DNA of 64,000 bases from Pseudomonadota bacterium. GTDB lineage: Bacteria > Pseudomonadota > Alphaproteobacteria > Rhizobiales > Phreatobacteraceae. Numbering within the stretch: the stretch's first letter is position 1; every line of letters begins with the position of its first letter. The DNA lies in NCBI GenBank assembly GCA_020161695.1, contig JAIUOO010000022.1, positions 1-64,000 on the forward strand, read 5' to 3'. Positions 50,814 to 60,586 of the stretch are shown in pieces. A model generated the notes under the pieces. The model ran no database searches. It worked only from the letters and a program-made list of their open reading frames with translations, and was not told the DNA's origin. The position numbers and the translations under genes were made by a program.

Positions 50814-52190
50814 CTAGCGCATCACCGTCGGCAGCCAGAGCGCGATGCTTGGGAAGATCATCAGGATGCCCACCGCGAGGATATAGACGAGCATGAAGGG
50901 CAGCACGCCGGAGAAGACGTCGGTGATCGGCCCGCCGTCCTTTCTCATGCCCTGCAGCACGTAGAGCACCGTCCCGTCCGGTGGCGATATCAGCGCGATC
51001 TCGACCAGCATGACGACGATGACGCCGAACCAGATCGGATCGTAGCCGAGCGCGGTGACGACCGGGAAGATCACGGGGATCGTGGTGATCATCATGGAGA
51101 AGCCCTCCATGAAGGTGCCGAGCGCCAGGTAGAAGCCGATGATCAGCAGCATGATCGCCCAGGGCGGCAGCGGCATTTCGGAGACGAGCTTGGCCAGCGC
51201 CTGCGGCACGCCGAGCGCCGTGAAGACGTAGTTGAGCAGGTAGGCGCCGAACAGGATAAGGCCGATCAGCGCGGTGTTGCGCGCGGTCGCCTCGGCCGAG
51301 TCGTTGAGCATCTTGAAGTTGAGCTTGCCGTCGATCGCCGCCAGCACGATGGCCGCGACGACGCCGAGCGCCGCCGATTCCGTCGCCGTGGCGAGGCCGC
51401 CATATATCGTGCCGAGCACGATCAGGATAAGGATGGCGGTGGGCAGGAGGTCGATCAGGCTGCGGAACTTTTCGCCCCAGGAATAGCGCGGACCGTCGGG
51501 GTCGCGCGGGGCGGCGGTCTTGGCCTTCATCAGGATGATCGCGATGAACAGCGCGACCACCAGAATGCTCGGCCCGATGGCGGCGACATAGAGCGCGCCG
51601 ACCGAGGTCTCGGTGATCAGGCCGTAGATGATGAAGGTGATGCCCGGCGGGATCAGGTTGCCGAGCGCGCCGCCGGCGGCAAGCGAGCCGAGCACCATTT
51701 TCGGATCGTAGGGCTTGTCCTTGAAGAAGGGCAGCGCGACCGAGCCCATGGTCGCGGCGGTCGCGACCGATGAGCCCGAGATGGCCGAGAACACGCCGGA
51801 TGCCGCGATATTGGTGTGAAGGAGGCCGCCGGGCATCCGGTTCAGCCAGATGTTCAGCGTGCGATAGAGCCGGTCGGAGAGGCCGGCGCGCAGCAGGATC
51901 TCGCCCATCAGCAGGAACAGCGGCACGGCCACCAGCACGAAGGACGAGGACGGGTTCCAGATGGTCTGGCCGATGAACAGCCAGAACGGCCGGTCGGAAA
52001 AGGCATAGCCGACGATCAGGCCGAGCACGCCCAGCGCCGCGCCGACATAGATACCCATGCCGAAGAACAGGACGAACAGGCCGACGAGCAGCAGGATCTC
52101 GCCCATCAGTTCGCCGGAGGGGGCATGACCGGTGAAGGTCATGCCGAGCATGATGCCGACGAGGATCAGCAGAAAGACGACGGCGATCAC
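50814..52190 (-). CDS. dctM: TRAP transporter large permease (DctM)
   Basis: 458 residues with about twelve helices. SGSSVATAATMGSVALP and ALGNLIPPGITFIIYGLITETSVG are DctM signatures, with a second similar half (SPPDGTVLYVLQGM). It imports organic anions with sodium, working with DctQ and DctP. It overlaps dctQ by 4 bp. Confidence 0.94.
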   Translation of the reverse strand: MIAVVFLLILVGIMLGMTFTGHAPSGELMGEILLLVGLFVLFFGMGIYVGAALGVLGLIVGYAFSDRPFWLFIGQTIWNPSSSFVLVAVPLFLLMGEILLRAGLSDRLYRTLNIWLNRMPGGLLHTNIAASGVFSAISGSSVATAATMGSVALPFFKDKPYDPKMVLGSLAAGGALGNLIPPGITFIIYGLITETSVGALYVAAIGPSILVVALFIAIILMKAKTAAPRDPDGPRYSWGEKFRSLIDLLPTAILILIVLGTIYGGLATATESAALGVVAAIVLAAIDGKLNFKMLNDSAEATARNTALIGLILFGAYLLNYVFTALGVPQALAKLVSEMPLPPWAIMLLIIGFYLALGTFMEGFSMMITTIPVIFPVVTALGYDPIWFGVIVVMLVEIALISPPDGTVLYVLQGMRKDGGPITDVFSGVLPFMLVYILAVGILMIFPSIALWLPTVMR

Positions 52191-52831
52191 GGCTTCACCT
52201 CGGGCTGGATGGATTTGGCGATTTCGGCAGCGTTGGGTTCGCCGACGGCTTCCAGCGCTTCCGCCACCTCCTCCTGATAGGTGCGACTGTGGAGGAGGAA
52301 CTCCGCCTCAGCGCCGCGGCCCGCGACGATCAGCAGGGAGCACTCGATCAGGAGAGCGAGGATGAGCAGCAGGAAGATGCCGATGCCGAAGGCCCAGAGC
52401 CCCTGCGGGATGGCGAGCGGTGTGCGGATCACCGAGATGTCGGTGGCGTTGAACAGCATCGATTCCTCGACCAGCGTCCAGGCCCCGTAGAACAGGTAGC
52501 CGATCAGCACCGCGAGGAAGGCGAGGCTCGTCAGGTGCAGCCAGTAGCGGATGCGGTCGGGGAAGTGGTTGACGATCACGTCGATGCGCACATGCGCGCG
52601 CATGGACAGGGTGTGCGACAGCCCCCAGGCCATGCCGAAGGCCAGCGCATAGCCGGAGAGCTCCGTCGTCGCCTGCGTCGAGAAGCCGAGGAACCGGCGC
52701 GCCAGCACGTCGAAGGTGATCAGCCCCGCCGTGCCGATGAAGCACCAGCCCGCGGCATAGCCCATCATCCGGCCGAGCCAGGCCACGGAACGCCGCCCGG
52801 CGCCCGCGGCGTCGATCAGGGTGTTCAGCAT
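52187..52831 (-). CDS. dctQ: TRAP transporter small permease (DctQ)
   Basis: A 214-residue membrane protein with four helices; GFSTQATTELSGYALAFGMAWGLSHTLSMRAHVRIDVIVNHFPDRIRYWL contains the HVRID motif of DctQ. The C-terminal tail (about 180-214) is soluble and acidic. A 10-bp hairpin lies between dctP and this gene. Confidence 0.9.
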   Translation of the reverse strand: MLNTLIDAAGAGRRSVAWLGRMMGYAAGWCFIGTAGLITFDVLARRFLGFSTQATTELSGYALAFGMAWGLSHTLSMRAHVRIDVIVNHFPDRIRYWLHLTSLAFLAVLIGYLFYGAWTLVEESMLFNATDISVIRTPLAIPQGLWAFGIGIFLLLILALLIECSLLIVAGRGAEAEFLLHSRTYQEEVAEALEAVGEPNAAEIAKSIQPEVKP

Positions 52832-52906
52832 TGACGGTCCCCTCGGCCGGTTGCGGCCATCAGAAGCGATCCTTGACCGGATCGCCTTGTCTTGTCGTCA
52901 GGGCTT

Positions 52907-52936
52907 TCACGCGGGCGGCGGGTGCTGCCCGCGTGA
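52907..52936 (-). other. intercistronic hairpin between dctP and dctQ
   Basis: TCACGCGGGC and its exact complement with a 10-base loop, in the 123-bp gap. No U-tract follows, so transcripts probably read through. Such hairpins often stabilise the upstream message and give more binding protein than permease. Confidence 0.6.
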
Positions 52937-52954
52937 GAGCGGTTCGATATCCGG

Positions 52955-54031
52955 TCAGTTGCCGGCGTAGCGAACGCCGGTGATCGGTGCGACGAGGCGG
53001 TTGTAGGTCTCGCCGCAGCGCGCGCCGCAGCGCTTCACCCAGTTCGGCAGGATGGTCGAGCTCAGCGTCGCGCGCATCACCTCGGTATCGGCCGGAACCG
53101 GGCGGAACACGCGCATCGGATTGGCGTCCGGCACGCGGCCGAGCTTGCAGCCCTCGCGGTTGCCGGTGTTGCAGGCGATGCCGTCCTCGGTCTGCTCGAG
53201 GCCGAGCTTCCACTGCGCCTCCTCGACTTCCTTGATCGTCGCTTCCATCAGGGCGCGCACGGCCGGGTCGAGCCGGTTCCACCACTGGATGTTCACGACA
53301 TAGGCGGAGACCGACCAGAACAGCGGCAGCGCGTAGAGGCTCTGGGTCACTTCGTACCAGCGGGCGGAGTTGCCCGAACCGGTGCCGGTGATGGCGCAGT
53401 CGACCACGCCGCGCTCCAGCGCGGAATAGACCTCGGGGAAGCCGATGCCGGTCGGCTGGCCGCCGATCGAGGTGACGAAGTCGTTGGACGAGCCGCCGCC
53501 GGTGCGGATGCGCTTGCCCCTGAGGTCCGCGAGACTGGTCACCTGGCCGCGGCAGAAGAACTCCTGCGCCGCGAAGGGATACATGGCGAGGATGCGGACG
53601 CCGAAGCGCTCCAGTTCCTTGTTGACCTCGGGCAGCATGGCGGCGGCAACCTTCCGCGCCTGCTCAAGGTCCGGGTTGAGGCCGGCGAGATCGATCACGT
53701 CGAGCAGCGGCACGTCGCCGGCGACCGTGTTTAGCGGCACCGCGCCAATATCGACCTGGCCCGAGCGGACGAGACGCAGGATCTCCGGACCGTTCAGGTT
53801 GCGCTCCGGCCAGGAGGCGAGCGTCACGCGAATGCGGCCGTTCGACTTGGTGGCGAGGCCGTCGCGCAGCAGCGGCTGGTCGACGCGCGTGAATTGCGGC
53901 ATTGCCGGGCCCGGCTGGGTGACGATCTGCATGTTGATCGGCGGTCCCGGCGGAATGGTCTGGGCGAGCGCAGGCGCGGCAAGGCCCAAAGTCAGCGCGG
54001 CGGCGGCCGCGGCGGATCGCAGTCCGGTCAT
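52955..54031 (-). CDS. dctP: TRAP transporter substrate-binding protein (DctP/TAXI-like)
   Basis: A 358-residue periplasmic protein with a Sec signal (AAAAAALTLGLAAPALAQ). Typical DctP parts are TRVDQPLLRDGLATKSNGRIRVTLASWPE, EFFCRGQVTSLADLRGKRIRTGGGSSNDFVTSIGGQPTGIGFPEVYSALERGVVDCAI. An arginine in GKRIRTGG usually binds the substrate carboxylate. The start at 54031 has GAGGAGAG upstream. Confidence 0.92.
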   Translation of the reverse strand: MTGLRSAAAAAALTLGLAAPALAQTIPPGPPINMQIVTQPGPAMPQFTRVDQPLLRDGLATKSNGRIRVTLASWPERNLNGPEILRLVRSGQVDIGAVPLNTVAGDVPLLDVIDLAGLNPDLEQARKVAAAMLPEVNKELERFGVRILAMYPFAAQEFFCRGQVTSLADLRGKRIRTGGGSSNDFVTSIGGQPTGIGFPEVYSALERGVVDCAITGTGSGNSARWYEVTQSLYALPLFWSVSAYVVNIQWWNRLDPAVRALMEATIKEVEEAQWKLGLEQTEDGIACNTGNREGCKLGRVPDANPMRVFRPVPADTEVMRATLSSTILPNWVKRCGARCGETYNRLVAPITGVRYAGN

Positions 54032-54099
54032 CGTGGTCTCTCCTCGTGGGTCTGCCGCTTTGCGCGGCAGGGGTCGGTCGGCGGTCTCTGGAATGCTTG

Positions 54100-54516
54100 T
54101 TATGAATGCGGAGGGTAGTACATGAATTCGATCAGCAGGCAGCCGTCGTCGCTGAAGAAGGGACCATGCACGATGTCGGGCGGCCTGACGGCATAGGTGC
54201 CGGCGGGCAACCGAACGCCGTCCTGCTTTGCAGCAAGCGTGCCAATCGACAGCGATCCCGAGACGATGAAGACTTCCTCGCACCAGTCATGCGCGACCGT
54301 GCGATCGACCGCGGCGCCCGGCTGCCAGCGTGCGAGGCGGGTTACGGCGCCGGTGCGGGCCTGATGGTCGAGCGTACCGGAGAGGATTTTCTCCTCGACG
54401 CCGGAATAGCCGGCGATCGGCGTCCAGTCCTCCTCGGCGAGCGCGTCATGGAACTCGCGGTGGACTTTCGCGAACACCCCGAAGCCGGGGTGGGGCGTCG
54501 AGGCGGGCGTCGTCAC
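54100..54516 (-). CDS. cupin-domain protein
   Basis: 138 residues of double-stranded beta-helix type (ChrR-like). The metal motif is partly visible: AHDWCEEVFIVSGSLSIG (His...Glu) and YAVRPPDIVHGPFFS (His). It could be a dioxygenase, isomerase or ligand-binding protein. The start is GTG at 54516, overlapping the DUF1445 stop by GTGA, so the two are coupled. Cofactor and substrate cannot be told. Confidence 0.8.
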   Translation of the reverse strand: MTTPASTPHPGFGVFAKVHREFHDALAEEDWTPIAGYSGVEEKILSGTLDHQARTGAVTRLARWQPGAAVDRTVAHDWCEEVFIVSGSLSIGTLAAKQDGVRLPAGTYAVRPPDIVHGPFFSDDGCLLIEFMYYPPHS

Positions 54517-55325
54517 AGCGCGGCGATCCGGCTGTTGGACAGGTCCGTCACCAGCATCGAGCCCGGCGCGTGGGTGATGGCGAAGGGCGGCTTGGCAGCC
54601 GCGATGACCGATTGCGGAGTGACGCCGCAGGCCCAGAAGACCGGCAACTCGTCCGGCTTCACCTCGATCGGGTCGCCGTAGTCGGGCTTGGTGATGTCCT
54701 TGATGCCGATGGATTCCGGCAGGCCGATATGGACAGGCGCGCCATGGACCGCGGGAAAGCGCGAGGTGATCTGCACCGCGCGGATCGCATCGGCCGGCTT
54801 CAGCGGTCGCATCGAGACCACCAGCGGACCGGCGAAAGGGCCCGCCGGCTGGCACTGGATCGAGGTCCGCCACATCGGCACGGTGGTGTTGTTCTCGATA
54901 TGGCGCATCGGCAGGCCGTCCTGCAGCAGTGCCTCCTCGAAGGAGAACGAGCAGCCGATGACGAAGGCGACGAGGTCGTCGCGCCACGCCGACCGGATGT
55001 CGGTCGGGTCATCGACCATCACGCCGTCCTTCCAGACACGGTAGCGCGGAATGTCCGTGCGGATGTCGAGGTCGGCGCCAAGCGCGGGGATCGCGGGGTT
55101 GCCGGGTTCGGACATGCCGATGATCGGGCAGGGCTTCGGATTGAGCGTGCAGAAGCGCAGGAAGTCGGCAGCGAGGTCCTTCGGCAGGATGGCGAGATTG
55201 CCTTGCACGCGGCCGGGCGCGAGGCCCGCGGTATGGCCGGTAATGTCGCCGCGCCGAACTGCCTGCCTGACCTTCACCGGGTCGGTGATGTCGACGTTCG
55301 GTGCGCGGAACTGTGCGATGGCCAT
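54513..55325 (-). CDS. DUF1445 hydro-lyase (D-glutamate cyclase-like)
   Basis: A 270-residue protein of the DUF1445/putative hydro-lyase family. GHTAGLAPGRVQGNLAILPKDLAADFLRFC, DLVAFVIGCSFSFEEALL and VFWACGVTPQSVI are family signatures. A eukaryotic relative, DGLUCY, converts D-glutamate to 5-oxoproline. First gene of a unit with cupin and TRAP transporter, so it probably processes the imported acid. Gene start at ATG 55325, with GGGGA upstream. Confidence 0.9.
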   Translation of the reverse strand: MAIAQFRAPNVDITDPVKVRQAVRRGDITGHTAGLAPGRVQGNLAILPKDLAADFLRFCTLNPKPCPIIGMSEPGNPAIPALGADLDIRTDIPRYRVWKDGVMVDDPTDIRSAWRDDLVAFVIGCSFSFEEALLQDGLPMRHIENNTTVPMWRTSIQCQPAGPFAGPLVVSMRPLKPADAIRAVQITSRFPAVHGAPVHIGLPESIGIKDITKPDYGDPIEVKPDELPVFWACGVTPQSVIAAAKPPFAITHAPGSMLVTDLSNSRIAAL

Positions 55326-55333
55326 GGCCGATC

Positions 55334-55450
55334 CCCAAGGAACTATGGTCCGAAGTTGGTCCTTGGGATTCTACACCATCATTCCGCTTGCATTGCGTCC
55401 AATCCGAAGTTTGGATCGGTATCGATAGAATTTTCTTATCGATCCGAAGG
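55334..55450. promoter_or_regulatory. repeats and palindromes in the LysR-DUF1445 divergent region
   Basis: Three copies of TCCGAAG (from 55349, 55403 and 55443) in the same orientation, an 8-bp inverted repeat CCCAAGGA/TCCTTGGG (55334-55367) close to the DUF1445 start, and ATCGATA-N9-TATCGAT (55421-55443) just before the LysR start. The spacings of 54 and 40 bp suit several turns of DNA. These are likely LysR contacts. Confidence 0.55.
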
Positions 55451-55453
55451 CCG

Positions 55454-56335
55454 ATGGTAGATTTCAAGGCTCTGGAAACACTGGTCTGGGTGGCGACGCT
55501 GAAGAGCTTCAACCGCGCGGCGGCGAAGCTGAACACGACGCAGCCGGCGGTCTCCCAGCGCATCGCGCAGCTCGAAGCCGATATCGGCCACCGCCTGCTC
55601 GAACGCGAGAAGCGCACGGTGGTGCCGACCGAGGCCGGCCGGCGCGTGCTCGACTATGCCGAGCGTCTGCTGAAGCTGCGCATTGAGATGATGCATGCCG
55701 TTGCCGACCGGACGGCAATCCGCGGCACGCTGCGCCTCGGCGTCGCCGAGACCATCGTCCACACCTGGCTCTCCCGCTTCGTCGAGCGCATGGCCAAGGC
55801 CTATCCCGGGCTCGTTCTCGAGATCGAGGTCGATATCACGCCGAACCTGCGCGACCGCCTGGTGGGGCAGGAGCTCGACCTGGTCTTCGCGCTCGGCGCC
55901 TTCGCCGCGACGCAGCTGAAGAACCTGCCGCTCTGCACCTACCGGATGGCCTTCCTCGCCGGCCCCGGCCTCGTCCTGCCGCAGCCGGCCCCGCTGGCCA
56001 TGCTGGCGGCCCATCCGATCCTGACCTTCTCGCGCAACACGCGGCCCTATCTGGTCATGCGCGAGCTGTTTTCCGCGCCGGGCCTGCCGCCGGTGCGCAT
56101 CCACGCTTCGTCCTCCATGGCGACGATCCTGCGCATGGCGGAGGATGGTCTCGGCATCGCCGCCGTGCCGGAGGAGATCGCTGGGCCGGAGCTCGGTTCC
56201 GGTCGCCTGCGGGCGCTGCGCACCAGCGTGCCGCTGCCCGATCTCGACTTCTTCGCGTCCTGGCGCATGACGCCGGCTGCCGCGACCGTCGAGGCCGTGG
56301 CCACGATCGCGGCCGAGGTGGCAAGGGCAGCGTAG
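55454..56335 (+). CDS. LysR-family transcriptional regulator
   Basis: A 293-residue LysR protein: helix-turn-helix at 1-60 (ALETLVWVATLKSFNRAAAKLNTTQPAVSQRIAQLE) and a two-lobed effector domain (RGTLRLGVAETIVHTWL ... GLGIAAVPEEIA). Start at ATG 55454. Divergent from the DUF1445-cupin-TRAP operon, which it most likely controls, and from itself. Confidence 0.93.
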   Translation: MVDFKALETLVWVATLKSFNRAAAKLNTTQPAVSQRIAQLEADIGHRLLEREKRTVVPTEAGRRVLDYAERLLKLRIEMMHAVADRTAIRGTLRLGVAETIVHTWLSRFVERMAKAYPGLVLEIEVDITPNLRDRLVGQELDLVFALGAFAATQLKNLPLCTYRMAFLAGPGLVLPQPAPLAMLAAHPILTFSRNTRPYLVMRELFSAPGLPPVRIHASSSMATILRMAEDGLGIAAVPEEIAGPELGSGRLRALRTSVPLPDLDFFASWRMTPAAATVEAVATIAAEVARAA

Positions 56336-56343
56336 GATCTGGT

Positions 56344-56769
56344 TCAGCCGTGGTTGGGCGTCGGCTGGACGGGACCGAGCGCGCCGAGATCGTCCATCGC
56401 GGCCTCGATGCAGTCGACGTCGAGGCGCAGCCCCGCGCCACCCGCGAAGACCAGCTCGATGACGCCGCCGGGCGCGGTGCCCGGCTCGAAGCTCAGCGCG
56501 AGCAGTTGCAGCGGCGTTTCCGAGCCTTGCGACACGTCGCGGGACCTCACCGCGCGGACGCGCTCGAAGCGCAGCCCCGTGCGCCTGCGCGCGCATGCGA
56601 GGCCGTCGGCCGCGCCCCAGTCGAACCGGTCGCAGACGAGGGCGAAGCGCTGCTCGCGCGCGAGGAAGGCGAGATCGGCGGCCGTCAGCACCGCGTCCTG
56701 CAGGTGCATGGACACGACGGAGAGGTCGTCGGCGTCGAAGGCGAGGAGCCTGAGCGGCGGTCCGTCCAT
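56344..56769 (-). CDS. DUF2948 family protein
   Basis: A 141-residue protein with LRLLAFDADDLSVVSMHLQDAVLTAADLAFL at the N-terminus and GGVIELVFAGGAGLRLDVDCIEAAMDDLG near the end, the DUF2948 pattern of alphaproteobacteria. Function unknown. It is often seen beside murA and hisD but here it is between a LysR gene and an RNase D gene. Start at ATG 56769. Confidence 0.85.
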   Translation of the reverse strand: MDGPPLRLLAFDADDLSVVSMHLQDAVLTAADLAFLAREQRFALVCDRFDWGAADGLACARRRTGLRFERVRAVRSRDVSQGSETPLQLLALSFEPGTAPGGVIELVFAGGAGLRLDVDCIEAAMDDLGALGPVQPTPNHG

Positions 56770-56845
56770 TGGATTTCCCGTTTCGTCGGCACTATAGGAC
56801 GTGAACACCCGACGCCACGCAATTACTGCCTCCCGGACACCCGCC

Positions 56846-57463
56846 ATGACCATCCGCTCGCATGTCGACGACCTGCCCGATCTCTCGCACTACCGGGTCG
56901 GGGCTGTCGCCATCGACACCGAGACGCTCGGCCTCAACCCGCACCGCGACCGGCTCTGCGTGGTGCAGCTGTCGCCCGGCGACGGCACGGCCGACGTGGT
57001 GCAGATCCGCCCGGGGCGGCCGGCGCCGAAGAATATCTGCGCCCTGCTGACCGATCCCGGCATTGTCAAGCTGTTCCATTTCGCCCGGTTCGACGTCGCC
57101 GTGCTCAAACACGCCTTCGGCGTCGCCACCAGCCCGGTCTATTGCACCAAGATCGCCTCCAAGCTCGCCCGCACCTATACCGACCGGCACGGCCTGAAGG
57201 ATCTCGCCAAGGACCTGATCGGCCTGGACATGTCCAAGGCCCAGCAGAGCTCGGACTGGGCGGCGGAGACGCTGTCGCCGGCCCAGCTCGAATATGCCGC
57301 CTCCGACGTGCTGCATCTCCATGCGCTGAAGGACCGGCTGGACATGATGCTGGCGCGCGAGAACCGCACGGCGCTGGCCGAGGCCTGCTTCGCCTTCCTG
57401 CCGACCCGCGCCGAACTCGACCTCGCGGGCTGGCCCGAAATGGACATCTTTGCCCATTCCTGA
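56846..57463 (+). CDS. rnd: RNase D-like 3'-5' exonuclease
   Basis: 205 residues, a DEDD exonuclease domain without the HRDC domains of full RNase D. Motifs: VAIDTETLGL (DxE, about 23-32), FHFARFDVAVL and the final DEDDy YAASDVLHLHAL (Tyr and Asp). It trims tRNA or other RNA 3' ends. The ATG at 56846 gives the usual MTIRSHVDDLPD start. Convergence of function with tRNA processing is inferred from the family. Confidence 0.9.
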   Translation: MTIRSHVDDLPDLSHYRVGAVAIDTETLGLNPHRDRLCVVQLSPGDGTADVVQIRPGRPAPKNICALLTDPGIVKLFHFARFDVAVLKHAFGVATSPVYCTKIASKLARTYTDRHGLKDLAKDLIGLDMSKAQQSSDWAAETLSPAQLEYAASDVLHLHALKDRLDMMLARENRTALAEACFAFLPTRAELDLAGWPEMDIFAHS

Positions 57464-57623
57464 GGATTTGGAGGTAGCGGAGGGCTCCCGGAGGCGGATT
57501 GCTGCCAATCCGGGCGCGGTTGGCCTTTGCTCTCGCCACGCTCGGGCCATAGAATAATGATGAATGCGCCGCGCGAGGCCGCTCCGGAAGGGGCCGGCCA
57601 GGTCACGGCGAACGGGATCGGGC

Positions 57624-58355
57624 ATGGCTGCACGCCGCATCGAGGATATCGGGGGCTCCATCGGGGGCGGCCGCGCGCAGGGCGCCGAGGCCGACCGCGA
57701 GGCTGCCTTCGCCCGGGCCTACCGGCATTCGCGCCGGGTCCGCCGCCTGCGCGTCGCGGTGCCCATCGTGACGATCGGACTGTTTTCGCTGGTCGTGTTC
57801 ATCTCGTGGTGGGATCCGCTCAAGGCGCTGAACCTGCCGGTCTCGATCGGCTCGATCTCCATGTCGGGTTCGAAAGTGACCATGGAGGCGCCCCGCCTCA
57901 CCGGCTACACGACCGATAACCGCTTCTACCGGGTCGCCGCGACCCGCGCCGAGCACGACATCACCCAGTCCCATATCGTCGCTCTCTCGGCCATCGACGC
58001 CGAGATGGAGATGGAGGGCGGCGGCACGGCCCGCGTCATCTCGCCGGCCGGCGTGCTCGACACCAAGACCGGGCGGGTCGAGCTGAACCAGGAAGTCTCC
58101 GTCACCACGTCCAACGGCCAGTCCGGCAAGGTCGGCCATGCGCTGATCGATACGCGCGGCGGCACCATCCAGTCGAACGGGCCGGTCGCGCTGGCCTCGC
58201 CGCGCGGCGAGCTCTTCTCCGAGCGGATGGACATACGAGACAATGGCAAGGTGATCGTGCTTGAGGGCCGCGTGCGTGGTAACTTCATGCCCGAACCGCC
58301 CGACCCGACCATCACAGACCTGTCGGCGCCCTCGCCCGAGACCGCGCCTCGCTGA
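57624..58355 (+). CDS. lptC: LPS export ABC transporter periplasmic protein LptC
   Basis: 243 residues: a single membrane anchor (about 45-65, RVAVPIVTIGLFSLVVFISW) and a periplasmic beta-jellyroll domain (DUF1239/LptC). It links LptB2FG to LptA in the LPS bridge. The ATG at 57624 gives a basic cytoplasmic N-terminus. lptA follows 13 bp later. Confidence 0.9.
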   Translation: MAARRIEDIGGSIGGGRAQGAEADREAAFARAYRHSRRVRRLRVAVPIVTIGLFSLVVFISWWDPLKALNLPVSIGSISMSGSKVTMEAPRLTGYTTDNRFYRVAATRAEHDITQSHIVALSAIDAEMEMEGGGTARVISPAGVLDTKTGRVELNQEVSVTTSNGQSGKVGHALIDTRGGTIQSNGPVALASPRGELFSERMDIRDNGKVIVLEGRVRGNFMPEPPDPTITDLSAPSPETAPR

Positions 58356-58368
58356 TCCGGAGACACCC

Positions 58369-59055
58369 ATGCCGCTCGCCGGCTCGCCCGCCCGCCGCTT
58401 CAAGACCATGACCGTCCAGACGCTGGCCATCATCGGCTTCGCCGGCCTGATGACGCCGGCCGCCATGGCCCAGCAGTCAGGCAGCCCCTTCGTCGGCTTC
58501 ACGCAGAATCGCAGCGAACCGATCAATTTCGAGGCTGACCGCGCCGAGGTCTTCGACAACGAGAAGCGCGCCGTGCTCTCCGGCAATGTCCGCATCCGCC
58601 AGGGTGAATCCACCCTGCAGACCGCCCGCCTCGTGATCTTCTACGAGGGCGGCGAGAGCGGCCAGCAGACCCGCGCCTCGACCACCACGCCGCGGCAGGG
58701 CAGCGGCGCGGGCGCGGCGTCGCCGACCCAGAATGTCCGCCGCTTCGAGATGCAGGGCGGCGTCATCGTGTCCTCGCGCAACCAGCAGGCGACGGCCGAG
58801 CGCGGCTCCTTCGACGCCCGCCGCAACGAGGCGATCATGGAAGGCAATGTCGTGCTGACCCAGTGCGAGAACGTGCTGCGCGGCGGGCGGCTGCACGCCG
58901 ACCTCACCGCCAACCGGGTCCGGCTCGATTCGGCGCCGTCCGGCGGCCGCGTCTCCGGCGTCCTGTCCGGCACGGCCGGCGGTGGCGGTGCACGCGGCGC
59001 GGCCAATCCCGATTGTGCTGCCGCGCGCCCGCAGCAGCGCTCGTCGCGGGGCTGA
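58369..59055 (+). CDS. lptA: LPS transport periplasmic protein LptA
   Basis: 228 residues: Sec signal (about 15-34), then an OstA-like beta-jellyroll (PINFEADRAEVFDNEKRAVLSGNVRIRQG). A Ser/Thr/Gly/Ala-rich insertion (about 100-120) and a C-terminal Gly-rich tail make it longer than E. coli LptA (185). It forms the periplasmic LPS bridge between LptC and the outer membrane. Confidence 0.9.
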   Translation: MPLAGSPARRFKTMTVQTLAIIGFAGLMTPAAMAQQSGSPFVGFTQNRSEPINFEADRAEVFDNEKRAVLSGNVRIRQGESTLQTARLVIFYEGGESGQQTRASTTTPRQGSGAGAASPTQNVRRFEMQGGVIVSSRNQQATAERGSFDARRNEAIMEGNVVLTQCENVLRGGRLHADLTANRVRLDSAPSGGRVSGVLSGTAGGGGARGAANPDCAAARPQQRSSRG

Positions 59056-59063
59056 CCGGCTCC

Positions 59064-59954
<891 letters not shown>

Positions 59955-59957
59955 CCG

Positions 59958-60407
59958 CTATCGCCGCGTAGCAGAGTGCGGCGACGAATGGTGGTGCAGG
60001 ATCATCCAGCGCCCCTCTCGTCTCACCATGAGCATGGAATAGCGCGAGGGTCGCGGCGCGTTCCCTTCGGCCTGGCGGGCGAAGGCATAGAAGCCTGTGG
60101 TGAGCACAGCGTCGGGAGCGAGGACGACCGTGTGCCTTTCGGTGATCCGATTCGACCTGCCGCTGCCCGGAAGTTCGTTGAAGTAGGTCCTTATCTGCTC
60201 CGTGCCTTGCGAAATGACGGGGCTGGTCGTGCCGAGCAGTATCGCCTCCGGCGCGTAAAGCGCCACAACGCCATCGCGATCATTGGCGCTGTAGCGTTCG
60301 ACCCAGGCGTCGAGGACGGCATTGGCCTCGTCGGTCGGCGCCGAGAGAGCGGGACAGGCCGCTGCGCTCATCAGCATGCAGATGGCCAGGACAGCGCGCG
60401 CCACCAT
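59958..60407 (-). CDS. SnoaL/SgcJ-like secreted protein
   Basis: 149 residues with a signal peptide (about 1-22, with a Cys near its end) and a NTF2-like fold: EANAVLDAWVERYSANDRDGVVALYAPEAILLGT. The SgcJ/EcaC type of SnoaL-like family. It is probably periplasmic. No catalytic residue is obvious. Lies antisense between lptB and rpoN, converging on lptB with 3 bp between stops. Confidence 0.78.
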   Translation of the reverse strand: MVARAVLAICMLMSAAACPALSAPTDEANAVLDAWVERYSANDRDGVVALYAPEAILLGTTSPVISQGTEQIRTYFNELPGSGRSNRITERHTVVLAPDAVLTTGFYAFARQAEGNAPRPSRYSMLMVRREGRWMILHHHSSPHSATRR

Positions 60408-60586
60408 GGGGTTTTCTCTCGTTGAGGCTTTCCGGAAGAGAATAGAAGGCGGCTTCGCCGATCAAATCCGGAATGGCCCTGCCCCCTTAACCGATCAGTC
60501 ATCCGATCCATGGCATGAACCTTGCTAATCGCGCTGCCGCCCATTTATGATGCAGCGCGAGAAACCCGAGGGACGCCGCTGATCCG

